Below, piece by piece: positions 42,173-49,820 of a DNA stretch of 49,820 nucleotides. How positions within the stretch are numbered: position 1 is the stretch's first letter; every line of letters begins with the position of its first letter. The stretch is from the NCBI GenBank assembly GCA_025055235.1, contig JANWYN010000071.1, positions 1-49,820 of the forward strand, in the 5' to 3' direction. The DNA is from Candidatus Roseilinea sp. Lineage in GTDB: Bacteria; Chloroflexota; Anaerolineae; J036; Brachytrichaceae. The notes beneath the pieces are model-generated. The model did not search any database, was not told the origin of the DNA, and worked only from the letters and a program-made list of their open reading frames with translations. Both the position numbers and the translations under genes were made by a program.

Positions 42173-45145
42173 TTACGCGATGCGTTTCACAGGTTTGACT
42201 TCACGCGTCTCCTGCGAAGACCGGCTGGCCGAAGCGCGCGACCCGCTGCGCTTCGTCGCTGTGGATCGCTTCGACACGACGCGCGCCGTCGTCTTTTTTG
42301 CCGGCTTGCTCGCAGTGCTCGACCGGCGCGCGCCGCCGCTGACCACTTTGATCACCTTGTCCAGGGCCGCTTTGAGGTCGGTGCCCAGGTGCAGCCGCAA
42401 GACGCGCCGCTGGTGCGCCTTGAGCGATTCGAAGTCGCCGAGCGCCTGCGCACGAATGAGCGTGCCAAACGAGAACGGCTCGCCGGCGATCAGCACGTCC
42501 TCCTCCGGGTCATAGGTCAGCTGCAACGCCACGACGTTGTTCGCCCCGCCCTTGTGCAACTGGCCGGTGCTGTGCAGGAAGCGCGGCCCGTAGCCGACGG
42601 TGACCGGCACGCCGGTCTTCTCGCGGATCAGGTGGCGCAGGCGGGTGAGCTGTTGCGCCACCGGGTCGGAATACGGCAGGTAGGCCTGGATGGCGATGTA
42701 GTCGCCCGGTTTGGCCTGGCGCAGGAACTTGTTGAGCTGGCCGTTGGCCGAGCGGCTGGTCAGTTCGTTGCTGAACGCGCCGCTCTGCTCGAACTCGTCG
42801 AGCAGCCGCTTGGTGTTGACCTTGCTCTCGGTGACGTTTGGCTCGTCGAACGGGTTCACGCCGATCACCACGCCGGCGATCGCCGTGGCGAACTCCCAGC
42901 GGAAGAACTCCGCACCCAGGTCATAGACGTCTTGCAGCGTCAAAGTGAGCACGGGCAAGCCGGCCTTGACCAGGCTCGCGACGAAGCGGTCATAGGTCTC
43001 GTCGCCGGCCAGCTTCATGTATACGTAGAAGCGATCCGCGCTGAGCGCAGCGACGCCCGATTTGCCGTGCGCCACGTCGCGCAGCGTCACCGGCGCGCCG
43101 TTCGCGCTCAGATCACCTTCCACGGGCACGATGCCGCGCTCCTGCTTGCCGGTGCTCTCGGCGATCAGTTGTTCGACCCAGTAGCCGAACGCCTCGATCC
43201 CCGGTGAGAGGATGAACGTGACTTTGTCGCGGCCGTTCAGGGCCAGCCCGCCCATCAGCGCGCCGAGATACAGGCCGGGGTTGGTCGCGCTGTCCGGCTT
43301 GCACCAGCTCGCCATCTGCGCCGCGCGCTCGAGCAGCTTGGCGATGTCGAGTCCTTGCAAGGCCGCCGGCACCAGGCCGAAGTAGGACAGCGCCGAGTAG
43401 CGCCCGCCGATGTCCGCCGGATTGATGAACACTTTGCCGAACCCTTCCTCGGCGGCCAGGCGCTGCAGCGATGTGCCCTCATCGGTGATGGCGATGAAGT
43501 GTTGGCCGGCCGCTTCGCCCGCCACCTCATCCACCTTCGCGCGGAAGTATTTGTAGAAGGCGTTCACTTCCAGCGTGCCGCCCGACTTGCTGGCGACGAT
43601 GAACAAGGTCTTTTTGGAGTCGAGCCGGCGCTCGAGGTTGAGCACCGTCGTGGGGTCTGTAGTGTCCAGCACGTGCATCCGCAGGCCGGCCACGCCATTG
43701 GCAGGGGCGAAGGTGACGCGCATCACATCCGGCGCGAGCGAACTGCCGCCCATGCCCAGCACGACGGCGTCGGTCATGCCCATACTGCGCACCTGCTCGC
43801 GGAAGGCATGCAATTCCTCGACGCGCGGCTTCATCGTCTCGATCACCGACAGCCAGCCTAGGCGGTTGCTGATGACCTTGATGTGCTCCGGCGCCGTCGT
43901 CCACAGCGAGGCGTCACGCTGCCACACGCGCGAGGCCGCCTTCATCTTCACCAGCTCCTCGACGTAGCCCAGCGCCGATGTCACGCCGGACGCCTCGCCG
44001 CGCGCCACGATCGCCGCGCGCTTGTTCTCGATGCCCCTCAGCAGTGACTCGAAGGCGTCGGCGAACAACTTGACGCCGTCGTCCTGCAGCTTCTGCCACA
44101 CCTGCTGCATCGAGATGCCGGCCGCTTCGAGTTCCTCGAGCGTGCGCCGAGCGTCGTCCAGCCCTTCGCGCAGCGTCGGCGCGACGATGCCGTGATCGCG
44201 GAACGCCTTCAGCGTGGCCGGCGGCAGCGTATTCACGGTGTGCTCGCCGATGAGCGCCTCGACGTAGTAAGTGTCCTTGTAGGCCGGGTTCTTGGTGCTG
44301 GTGCTGGCCCACAGCACGCGCTGCACCCGCGCCCCCTGGTCGGCCAGCGCCTTGAACTCCGGCTCGGAGAAGATGCGCTCGAAGATCTCGTAGGCCAGCT
44401 TGGCGTTGGCGATGGCCGCCTTGCCCTTCAAGGTCTGTAGTCGCTCACGCTGTGCCACATCGTGTTCGGGGAGCGCGGCAATCTTCTCATCGAGTAGCTT
44501 GTCCACCAGCGTATCCACCCGGCTGACGAAGAATGAGGCGACTGAGGCGACGTCGAGCGATTTGCCCTTCATCGCGCGCTCCTTCAAGCCGGCCAGGTAG
44601 GCACGCGCGACGGCCTCGTAGCCATCGAGCGAGAAGATCAACGTAACGTTGATGTTAATGCCGTCGGCGATCAGCGTCTGGATGGCCGGGATGCCCGCCG
44701 GCGTGGCCGGCACCTTGACCATCAAGTTCTTGCGCCCCACCAGCTTGAACAGGCGGCGCGCTTCGTTCACCGTGCCTTCGTAGTCGTGCGCCAGCAGCGG
44801 CGACACTTCTAGGCTAACGTAGCCATCCAGGCCGTTGGTCTGCTCGTAGATCGGTTCGAGCACGTCAGCGGCCGATCGAATGTCGGCGACGGCAAGCGCT
44901 TCGTAGATCGCATTGGCGTCGGCGCCGCGCTGCGCCAGGGCGATGATGTCGTCGTCGTAGTCGGCGCTGCCGGTGATGGCCTTCTCGAAGATCGAAGGGT
45001 TCGAGGTCAGGCCGAGGACGCCGTAGTCGTCAATCAGCGCCTGCATTTCGCCGGAGGCGATGATGCTGCGCTGGATGTTGTCGTACCAGAAGCTCTGGCC
45101 ATACTTTCGCACTTCGAAGTTAGGGTTTCCGTTCTGGCTAGTCAT
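42173..45145 (-). CDS. tal-pgi: Transaldolase / glucose-6-phosphate isomerase fusion
   Basis: 990 residues from ATG 45145. The N-terminal transaldolase domain (about 1-370) has LGLTSNPSIFEKAI and the Schiff-base Lys144 in LMVKVPATPAGIP. The C-terminal phosphoglucose isomerase domain (about 385-930) has VVLGMGGSSLAPDV, FIVASKSGGTLEVNAF and a late YLPYSDPVAQQL region. The bifunctional protein links the non-oxidative pentose phosphate pathway to glycolysis. The last 55 residues are an Arg/Lys/Ser/Thr-rich tail (ARRSSTASKPAKKTTARVVS and on), basic and probably disordered, not part of either enzyme. No Shine-Dalgarno precedes the ATG. An ORF extension upstream overlaps rpiB and was not used. Confidence 0.95.
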   Translation of the reverse strand: MTSQNGNPNFEVRKYGQSFWYDNIQRSIIASGEMQALIDDYGVLGLTSNPSIFEKAITGSADYDDDIIALAQRGADANAIYEALAVADIRSAADVLEPIYEQTNGLDGYVSLEVSPLLAHDYEGTVNEARRLFKLVGRKNLMVKVPATPAGIPAIQTLIADGININVTLIFSLDGYEAVARAYLAGLKERAMKGKSLDVASVASFFVSRVDTLVDKLLDEKIAALPEHDVAQRERLQTLKGKAAIANAKLAYEIFERIFSEPEFKALADQGARVQRVLWASTSTKNPAYKDTYYVEALIGEHTVNTLPPATLKAFRDHGIVAPTLREGLDDARRTLEELEAAGISMQQVWQKLQDDGVKLFADAFESLLRGIENKRAAIVARGEASGVTSALGYVEELVKMKAASRVWQRDASLWTTAPEHIKVISNRLGWLSVIETMKPRVEELHAFREQVRSMGMTDAVVLGMGGSSLAPDVMRVTFAPANGVAGLRMHVLDTTDPTTVLNLERRLDSKKTLFIVASKSGGTLEVNAFYKYFRAKVDEVAGEAAGQHFIAITDEGTSLQRLAAEEGFGKVFINPADIGGRYSALSYFGLVPAALQGLDIAKLLERAAQMASWCKPDSATNPGLYLGALMGGLALNGRDKVTFILSPGIEAFGYWVEQLIAESTGKQERGIVPVEGDLSANGAPVTLRDVAHGKSGVAALSADRFYVYMKLAGDETYDRFVASLVKAGLPVLTLTLQDVYDLGAEFFRWEFATAIAGVVIGVNPFDEPNVTESKVNTKRLLDEFEQSGAFSNELTSRSANGQLNKFLRQAKPGDYIAIQAYLPYSDPVAQQLTRLRHLIREKTGVPVTVGYGPRFLHSTGQLHKGGANNVVALQLTYDPEEDVLIAGEPFSFGTLIRAQALGDFESLKAHQRRVLRLHLGTDLKAALDKVIKVVSGGARRSSTASKPAKKTTARVVSKRSTATKRSGSRASASRSSQETREVKPVKRIA

Positions 45146-45198
45146 AGCTCTTGAGGAGGATTGAGGGCGCGCCGTGCGGAGCGCGCACCCTGCGACCG

Positions 45199-45651
45199 TC
45201 ACGCACAAGACTCGCGTTCCATTTGCTCAACTTTCTTCAAACGAGCGACATAGCGTTCGATGCCGGTGAAGCGCGCGCTCAAAAAGGCGCGCACGATCTC
45301 TAGCGCCAGCTTCACGCCGATGACCTGTGCGCCGAGCACGACCACGTTCATGTCGTCGTGTTCCACGCCCTGGTGCGCGGAGTAGGTATCGTGGCACACG
45401 CAGGCGCGAATCCCCCGCATCTTGTTCGCGGCGATGCAGATGCCGACGCCGCTGCCACAGATGAGCACCCCGCGCTCAGCCAGGCCGTGCTGCAACGCCT
45501 CGCCGACGGCCCGCGCGAAGTCGGGATAGTCGGATCGTTCGGCGTTGAATGCCCCCAGGTCAAGCACCTCGTGGCCGTCTTGCTTGAGAAGTTCAACGAG
45601 CGAGGTTTTAAGCGAAAAGCCGGCGTGGTCGGCTGCTATTGCTATTCGCAT
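45199..45651 (-). CDS. rpiB: Ribose-5-phosphate isomerase B
   Basis: 150 residues. IAADHAGFSLK at the N-terminus, VLICGSGVGICIAANK (active-site Cys and anion hole) and CHDTYSAHQGVEHDDMNVV are RpiB/LacAB signatures. It interconverts ribose 5-phosphate and ribulose 5-phosphate. Three ATGs are possible (45660, 45657, 45651); I chose 45651 (MRIAIAADHAG), which gives the family N-terminus and lies exactly 7 nt after TATAAT, consistent with a leaderless mRNA. It is first in the pentose phosphate cluster and divergent from glucan phosphorylase. Confidence 0.94.
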   Translation of the reverse strand: MRIAIAADHAGFSLKTSLVELLKQDGHEVLDLGAFNAERSDYPDFARAVGEALQHGLAERGVLICGSGVGICIAANKMRGIRACVCHDTYSAHQGVEHDDMNVVVLGAQVIGVKLALEIVRAFLSARFTGIERYVARLKKVEQMERESCA

Positions 45652-45658
45652 CCGCATC

Positions 45659-45664
45659 ATTATA
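45659..45664 (-). promoter_or_regulatory. -10 element (TATAAT) for leaderless rpiB
   Basis: A consensus TATAAT on the minus strand, 7 nt before ATG 45651. It overlaps the upstream ATG 45660, which therefore cannot be in the transcript if this promoter is used. Confidence 0.6.
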
Positions 45665-45753
45665 TGCGGCGCGCCAGTCTTTATCCAGCTTCATCAACGC
45701 AGCCGGGTGAGACATCCGCGCGCTAAGCGACTTTCGTTTCGCGGGGCGCATAC

Positions 45754-45759
45754 TATAAT
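45754..45759 (+). promoter_or_regulatory. -10 element (TATAAT) for glucan phosphorylase
   Basis: tactataatg contains consensus TATAAT. The predicted start near 45766 would leave out the in-frame ATG at 45758, supporting the downstream GTG start. No good -35 is seen. Confidence 0.5.
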
Positions 45760-45765
45760 GACCGC

Positions 45766-45910
45766 GAGTTTTACCAGTTTACTTTCCGCAAATCGCCCGT
45801 GGACCGCAGCACCAGCGTCCCGACGAGAGCATGCCTCGCCGGCGGGTGTGTGCGGGTCCCAGACCCGCGGATTGCGGCGGATGGAACGAGGAATCAAAGT
45901 GGAGGAATCC
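45766..45910 (+). other. Predicted 145-nt 5' leader of glucan phosphorylase
   Basis: Between the TATAAT and the chosen GTG start. It contains GCGGGTcccagACCCGC (about 45852-45868), a 6-bp hairpin with GC-rich flanks (gccggcgggtg). No known riboswitch is recognised. Confidence 0.35.
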
Positions 45911-48094
45911 GTGTCAGAGATCGTCGTCGAATCCCTCTGTAGCCTGTTGCCGAAACGCATTCAGAAGTTGGGAGAGATCGCTTACAACCTGTGGTGGACT
46001 TGGCATCCTGAGGCACAACGCATCTTTCAACGCATCGAGCCGGTGTTGTGGGAGGAGGTGTATCACAACCCGGTCAAGTTCCTACATCGCGTGCCGCGCA
46101 AGGCACTTTCGGACGCAATCAAAGACCGGCGCCTGCTCGACGCCTACGACCGCATCGTGGCCGAGTTTACGGCCTACATGAGCGGCCGCGACAACGGCAA
46201 GCCCTGGTTCCAGAGTTACGCCGGCGCGTGGCCGGCGCGCAAGGGGCCCGTCGCCTACTTCTCGTTCGAATTCGGCCTGACCGAGGCACTGCCGATGTAC
46301 GCCGGCGGGCTCGGCGTCCTGGCCGCCGATCACCTCAAGGAGGCCAGCGACCTGGGCGTGCCCATGGTCGGCGTCGGCTTCCTCTACCTGCAGGGCTACT
46401 TCCGCCAGCGCATTACCGAGGACGGCTGGCAGGAGGCCGACTACGAGCATCTCGACTTCGACCAGTTGCCGATCATCCAGGTGCACGATGCCGCCGGCGA
46501 CCCGCTGGTGCTCTCCGTGGAGCTGCAGGGACGCCGCGTGTACTTCAACTTGTGGAAGGCACAGGTCGGGCGCGTGCCGCTCTATCTGATAGACACCGAT
46601 CTGCCCGAAAACGCGCCACAAGATCGCGTGCTCACCCAGCGCCTATATAGCCCAGACCCCGACACGCGCATCAACCAGGAGATGGTGCTGGGCATCGGCG
46701 GCGTGCGCGCGCTGCGCGCGCTGAAGATCAACCCGGCCGTCTGGCACATGAACGAGGGGCACGCCGCGTTCAGCACGCTCGAACGCACCCGCGAGCTGGT
46801 CAAGCAAGGTATGAGCTTCGAGCAGGCTAAGGAGAGGGTGCGCCAGAGCACGGTGTTCACCACGCACACGCCCGTGCCCGCCGGCAACGATCGCTTCCCG
46901 AAGTGGCAGATAGACCAACATTTGAACGGCTTGTGGAACGAGCTAGGGCTCACCCGCGAAGCATTCATGGCGCTGGCGGAAGATGAAGGCGCCTTCGGCA
47001 TGACGCCGCTGGCGCTGCGGATGTCGGCCAAGGCCAACGGCGTGAGCGAGCTGCATGGCGAGGTCTCGCGCGCGATGTGGCAATGGATGTATCCGAACCA
47101 GCCGGTGCCGATCTCGCACATCACCAACGGCGTACACACGGCCACCTGGCTGGCGCGCCGTATGCGCCGGCTGTTCGACGAATACCTCGGCGCCGGCTGG
47201 TACGCCCGCCTGGACGACCCGGCTACATGGCAGCTCGTCTACGAGATCCCCGACGACGAGCTGTGGGCGGTGCGCAAGCACCTCAAGCGCAAACTTGCCC
47301 AGTTCATGCGCGAGCGCGCCCGCGCCAAGTGGATCACGCACAGCCAGCATCCGGTGCAGACGATCGCCAGCGGCGTGATGATTGACCCGAACGCGTTGAC
47401 CATCGGCTTCGCGCGCCGGTTCGCCACCTACAAGCGTGCCTCGCTCATCCTGCGCGACATCCCGCGCCTGCTGCGCATCCTCAACAACCCGGCGCGGCCC
47501 GTGCAGATCATCTACGCCGGCAAAGCGCACCCCAACGACGAGCCCGGCAAGCGCCTGATCCAGGAGCTGTATCGGGTGATCAAGAACGCCGACACCGCCG
47601 GGCGCATGGTGTTCATCGAGGACTACGACATCAACGTGGCGCGCCATCTGGTGCAAGGCGTGGACGTGTGGATGAATACGCCGCGCCGGCCCTACGAAGC
47701 CAGCGGCACGAGCGGCATGAAGGCTGCGCTCAACGGCGCGATCAACTTCAGCGTGCTCGACGGCTGGTGGCGCGAGGCATACAACGGCGCGAACGGCTGG
47801 TCCATCGGCAAAGATCGGTCCTACGACAATCCGGAAGAGCAAGATCGCGTAGATTGTGAGTCGCTGTTCAATACCCTAGAGCACGAGATCGTCCCGCTCT
47901 ACTACGACACCGACGACGATGGCATCCCGCACAACTGGCTGCGGCGCGCGAAAGAATCCATTGCCACGATTGCGCCGCGCTTCAGCACGCGCCGCATGCT
48001 CAAGCAATACGTCGAGGAGATGTACGCGCCGCTGGTTAACCGCTCAACCGCGCCCTCGACCGAGCGCGCGATGGGTGAGCCGGTGCAAGCTTGA
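45911..48094 (+). CDS. glgP: Alpha-glucan (glycogen) phosphorylase, GT35 short type
   Basis: 727 residues. It resembles the Thermotoga/Thermus-type alpha-glucan phosphorylases: IQKLGEIAYNLWWTWHPEAQ at the N-terminus, SFEFGLTEALPMYAGGLGVL, HMNEGHAAF, RRFATYKRASL and the PLP-Lys motif EASGTSGMKAALNG near the C-terminus. It phosphorolyses alpha-1,4-glucans to glucose 1-phosphate. The open frame extends far upstream; GTG 45911 is chosen because ggagg at 45901-45905 is a strong Shine-Dalgarno and the product then starts like its relatives. ATG 45881 (MERGIKVEE) is the alternative. It is divergent from rpiB and convergent with the hydrolase at 48113. Confidence 0.93.
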   Translation: MSEIVVESLCSLLPKRIQKLGEIAYNLWWTWHPEAQRIFQRIEPVLWEEVYHNPVKFLHRVPRKALSDAIKDRRLLDAYDRIVAEFTAYMSGRDNGKPWFQSYAGAWPARKGPVAYFSFEFGLTEALPMYAGGLGVLAADHLKEASDLGVPMVGVGFLYLQGYFRQRITEDGWQEADYEHLDFDQLPIIQVHDAAGDPLVLSVELQGRRVYFNLWKAQVGRVPLYLIDTDLPENAPQDRVLTQRLYSPDPDTRINQEMVLGIGGVRALRALKINPAVWHMNEGHAAFSTLERTRELVKQGMSFEQAKERVRQSTVFTTHTPVPAGNDRFPKWQIDQHLNGLWNELGLTREAFMALAEDEGAFGMTPLALRMSAKANGVSELHGEVSRAMWQWMYPNQPVPISHITNGVHTATWLARRMRRLFDEYLGAGWYARLDDPATWQLVYEIPDDELWAVRKHLKRKLAQFMRERARAKWITHSQHPVQTIASGVMIDPNALTIGFARRFATYKRASLILRDIPRLLRILNNPARPVQIIYAGKAHPNDEPGKRLIQELYRVIKNADTAGRMVFIEDYDINVARHLVQGVDVWMNTPRRPYEASGTSGMKAALNGAINFSVLDGWWREAYNGANGWSIGKDRSYDNPEEQDRVDCESLFNTLEHEIVPLYYDTDDDGIPHNWLRRAKESIATIAPRFSTRRMLKQYVEEMYAPLVNRSTAPSTERAMGEPVQA

Positions 48095-48112
48095 AAGGGG
48101 AGATATTCGCCG

Positions 48113-49135
48113 CTACTTGGCCACCAAGTGCGCATCCAGTAGCGATATGACGGCGCGCGGTTCATCCCAGTGAACCAGCGCGCCGGCGTTCGTCAGGGCG
48201 TGGATGCGCCAGTTCGGCTTGTTGCATAACGCGCCCACCAGTTCATAGCCGGCGAAGGGATCCTGGCCGAAGATCGTCAAGCACGGCTGTGGCAATGCGC
48301 GATACACTTCCAGGATGGCCGGGGTGAACAGCTTGAAGGAGATGAAGTAGTAGGGCGCGTTTTCGGCGTGCGGCTGGTGGCTGGTGGCATAGGCGTAATC
48401 CACCAGCGAACGGTCGAGCCGGGTGCACTGGCTAGATTGCAAGAACAAGCGCAGGCTGGGGCGCGAGGTGAGCAAGTCGTAGATCGGGCGACGCCAAACC
48501 GGCATGCGCAGCAGGCTGAGCAGAAAGTCGTTTGGACGCAGCGACCGGCTGCGCCGGCTGAATCCGGTAGCAGAGAGAAAGGTCAGCGTGCGGAAGAGCA
48601 GCGGGCGTGCCTGCGCCGCCAGGGCCAAAAATTCGCTACTCAGCGACAACGCCACCACGTCCACGGCTACACCCCCCAGCTCCTGCTCGATCAGGTCGAG
48701 GATGGCATCTCGGAACAGCGCCGGGGTGTAAGTTCGATCGCTCCGGTCGGAGAAGCCATAGCCCGGCAGGTCGAGCGCGATCACGCGCCGCGACTGGGCG
48801 TAGTGATCGTAGAGTGGCTTCATCTCGAACGACGACGCTGCCGCATTGACGGAGTGGAGGAAGACCAGCGGCGGCGCACCCTTGCGCAGCGGCCCGGCGG
48901 CGTAATACGCCAGATGCCCGGCCCGCCGTCCACGAAAGCGCACCAATTCGCCGCTCAGCGCCGCCGTCAGCGGCACGTTGTGGTTGACGTAGTTGCGCGA
49001 CCAGGCGATCACTGCCAAGCCCAGTCCCAAGAAAGCGGTCGCGCTAGCAGCCAGCGCGACGGGCAACAGGGCGGATTGGCCGGGCGATGCGCGATCGGGC
49101 GTGGACGTGCTGTTTTGGCCGGACATCTGCGTCAT
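48113..49135 (-). CDS. Membrane-anchored alpha/beta hydrolase-fold protein
   Basis: 340 residues. An N-terminal transmembrane anchor (about 22-45, LLPVALAASATAFLGLGLAV) precedes an alpha/beta hydrolase domain: the oxyanion-hole segment PPLVFLHSVNAAASSFEMKP, VIALDLPGYGFSDRSDR, then VDVVALSLSSEF where GxSxG is expected. The elbow reads LSLSS, so the nucleophile is probably still Ser but the flanking Gly residues are missing. The C-terminal His is probably in LVHWDEP. ATG 49135 follows GGGGAACC. It is probably an esterase-like membrane protein of unknown substrate, or a degenerate non-enzymatic member. Confidence 0.82.
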   Translation of the reverse strand: MTQMSGQNSTSTPDRASPGQSALLPVALAASATAFLGLGLAVIAWSRNYVNHNVPLTAALSGELVRFRGRRAGHLAYYAAGPLRKGAPPLVFLHSVNAAASSFEMKPLYDHYAQSRRVIALDLPGYGFSDRSDRTYTPALFRDAILDLIEQELGGVAVDVVALSLSSEFLALAAQARPLLFRTLTFLSATGFSRRSRSLRPNDFLLSLLRMPVWRRPIYDLLTSRPSLRLFLQSSQCTRLDRSLVDYAYATSHQPHAENAPYYFISFKLFTPAILEVYRALPQPCLTIFGQDPFAGYELVGALCNKPNWRIHALTNAGALVHWDEPRAVISLLDAHLVAK

Positions 49136-49218
49136 AGAGGGTTCCCCTTTGTGCATTCGATGAGCTGAACGAATCAACGACGTCGTCGAGAGACCAGGTG
49201 TGAGCGCACATCACGCCA

Positions 49219-49414
49219 TCAATCAGCGACGACTCCAGTTTTAGCTACCCCGGTGCGAAACTCGATCCCCATCGCCGACAGCGCGCGCCACAAGCCGCAC
49301 CGTCTCGAACTCGCGAAAGCCCAATTCGGGATGACGATGGATCGCACGGCGCCACGCAATGAGCTTCGGGGCAAGTCGCTCTGCGCGGGCGAGGATCTGC
49401 GATTGCGCCATCAT
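49219..49414 (-). pseudogene. Remnant of a peptidase M20 amidohydrolase N-terminus
   Basis: ATG 49414 (or 49411) opens MAQSQILARAERLAPKLIAW, then RRAIHRHPELGFREFETVRL, the typical N-terminus of M20D amidohydrolases (IAA-amino-acid hydrolase type). Near 49270 the frame breaks; a shifted frame continues ALSAMGIEFRTGVAKTGVVAD, still family-like, to TGA at 49219-49221. Nothing further of the enzyme follows: only about 65 of some 390 residues remain. It is a truncated, frameshifted relic. Confidence 0.75.
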
Positions 49415-49617
49415 GCGCCCGATGATAGCGCAAGTAGAGCAAAGGGGACTTTTCAGGCACGTGGCACGGGCTTCATGGGCTTGCCCGTAAGGGTGCGTCA
49501 ACGTTGGCCAGTTGCTCTAAATGCAACATGCAGCCGGACAAAGGGGGGATGGCAAGCGTCGCTCGGGTCTGTTTAACCGGCGAAGTATCGAGCGTGGACG
49601 CTCTCTCGAGATATGCA

Positions 49618-49651
49618 AAGATCAAGGCCGCCCTCGCACCGGCCTGATCTT
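49618..49651 (-). terminator. Hairpin terminator of the partial gene at 49671
   Basis: AAGATCAaGGCCG pairs with CGGCCTGATCTT (one bulged base), and on the minus strand a short TTT follows the stem. It lies 20 bp after the stop of the truncated gene. The stretch 49415-49617 shows no gene. Confidence 0.55.
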
Positions 49652-49670
49652 CGCTCTCGGGTTACACACT

Positions 49671-49820
49671 CTACTGCCAGAACTGGCGGCGCGTGATCAG
49701 CGCGTTTGGCTGCACACGAGACGGAAACGGAGCCAAAGCCTGCCGCTGGCGCTCCGGCACGCGCACGATGACGATACGGGTCAGCCGCACCGGCGGGGGA
49801 TGGCGATAGTAACCGAGCGC
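49671..49820 (-). CDS. 3' end of an unidentified gene (truncated by window)
   Basis: About 49 codons open from the window edge to TAG at 49671-49673, encoding GYYRHPPPVRLTRIVIVRVP and then a segment ending in LITRRQFWQ. A hairpin terminator lies just beyond. High GC and no stops fit a real coding end, but the product is too short to assign. Confidence 0.45.
   Translation of the reverse strand, partial: ALGYYRHPPPVRLTRIVIVRVPERQRQALAPFPSRVQPNALITRRQFWQ

Noticed and set aside
45545..45880. Extended N-terminus of glucan phosphorylase
   Set aside because: It would overlap rpiB on the other strand and the TATAAT promoter, and gives a low-complexity Arg/Ser-rich sequence unlike the family.
49415..49617. 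A possible gene between the M20 relic and the terminator
   Set aside because: Short frames only, no start with a ribosome-binding site and no recognisable motif.

Overview
The window looks like a chromosomal stretch of a high-GC bacterium, most likely a Chloroflexota member of the Anaerolineae/Roseilinea type. The grounds are secreted proteins ending in LPIVVR-like tails, STAND/TPR proteins, a transaldolase-glucose-6-phosphate isomerase fusion, a short GndA-type 6-phosphogluconate dehydrogenase, and a group 3d-like NAD-linked [NiFe] hydrogenase beside its maturation genes. The taxonomic call is inference. Several broken frames could be real decay or assembly error.

Layout. (1) 1-4148, minus strand: two adjacent STAND-like/TPR genes, one with a degenerate P-loop and an in-frame TAG. 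(2) 4249-10062: secreted or lipid-anchored proteins, a metzincin-like protease broken by two frameshifts, and a DUF433/PIN-like toxin-antitoxin pair whose toxin carries a TAG. (3) 10065-18142: an aldo/keto reductase, then hypABCDE plus a flavoprotein on the minus strand and hypF divergently on the plus strand. (4) 18287-19849: a low-GC secreted protein. (5) 20062-23789: a heterodimeric ABC exporter. (6) 23901-30734: a dihydroorotate-dehydrogenase-like gene, hoxEFUYH and the maturation protease hoxW. (7) 31183-36643: a cytochrome P450, a PQQ-type beta-propeller protein, an LCAT-like hydrolase and an EEP-family phosphatase/nuclease. (8) 36716-48094: a GH5-like lipoprotein, then pgl, zwf, gnd, tal-pgi and rpiB on the minus strand, and glucan phosphorylase divergently. 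(9) 48113-49820: an alpha/beta hydrolase, a peptidase M20 remnant and the 3' end of another gene.

How it works together. The Hyp proteins build the NiFe(CN)2CO centre, HoxW trims HoxH, and HoxEFUYH exchanges electrons between H2 and NAD(P)(H). The oxidative pentose phosphate set, together with glucan phosphorylase, turns storage polysaccharide into NAD(P)H and pentoses, which could supply reductant to the hydrogenase.

The most unusual feature is a family of short-period tandem arrays (7- to 10-bp words) filling many gene junctions. They are built from recurring modules in conserved order, they often contain or touch the stop codon of the adjacent gene, and in two cases they lie in frame inside coding sequence (an ABC ATPase domain and the HoxF tail). 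A second pattern is a TANNNT -10-like hexamer 7-10 nt upstream of the start codon of eight genes that lack a convincing Shine-Dalgarno, pointing to leaderless transcription. No tRNA, rRNA or CRISPR array was seen.
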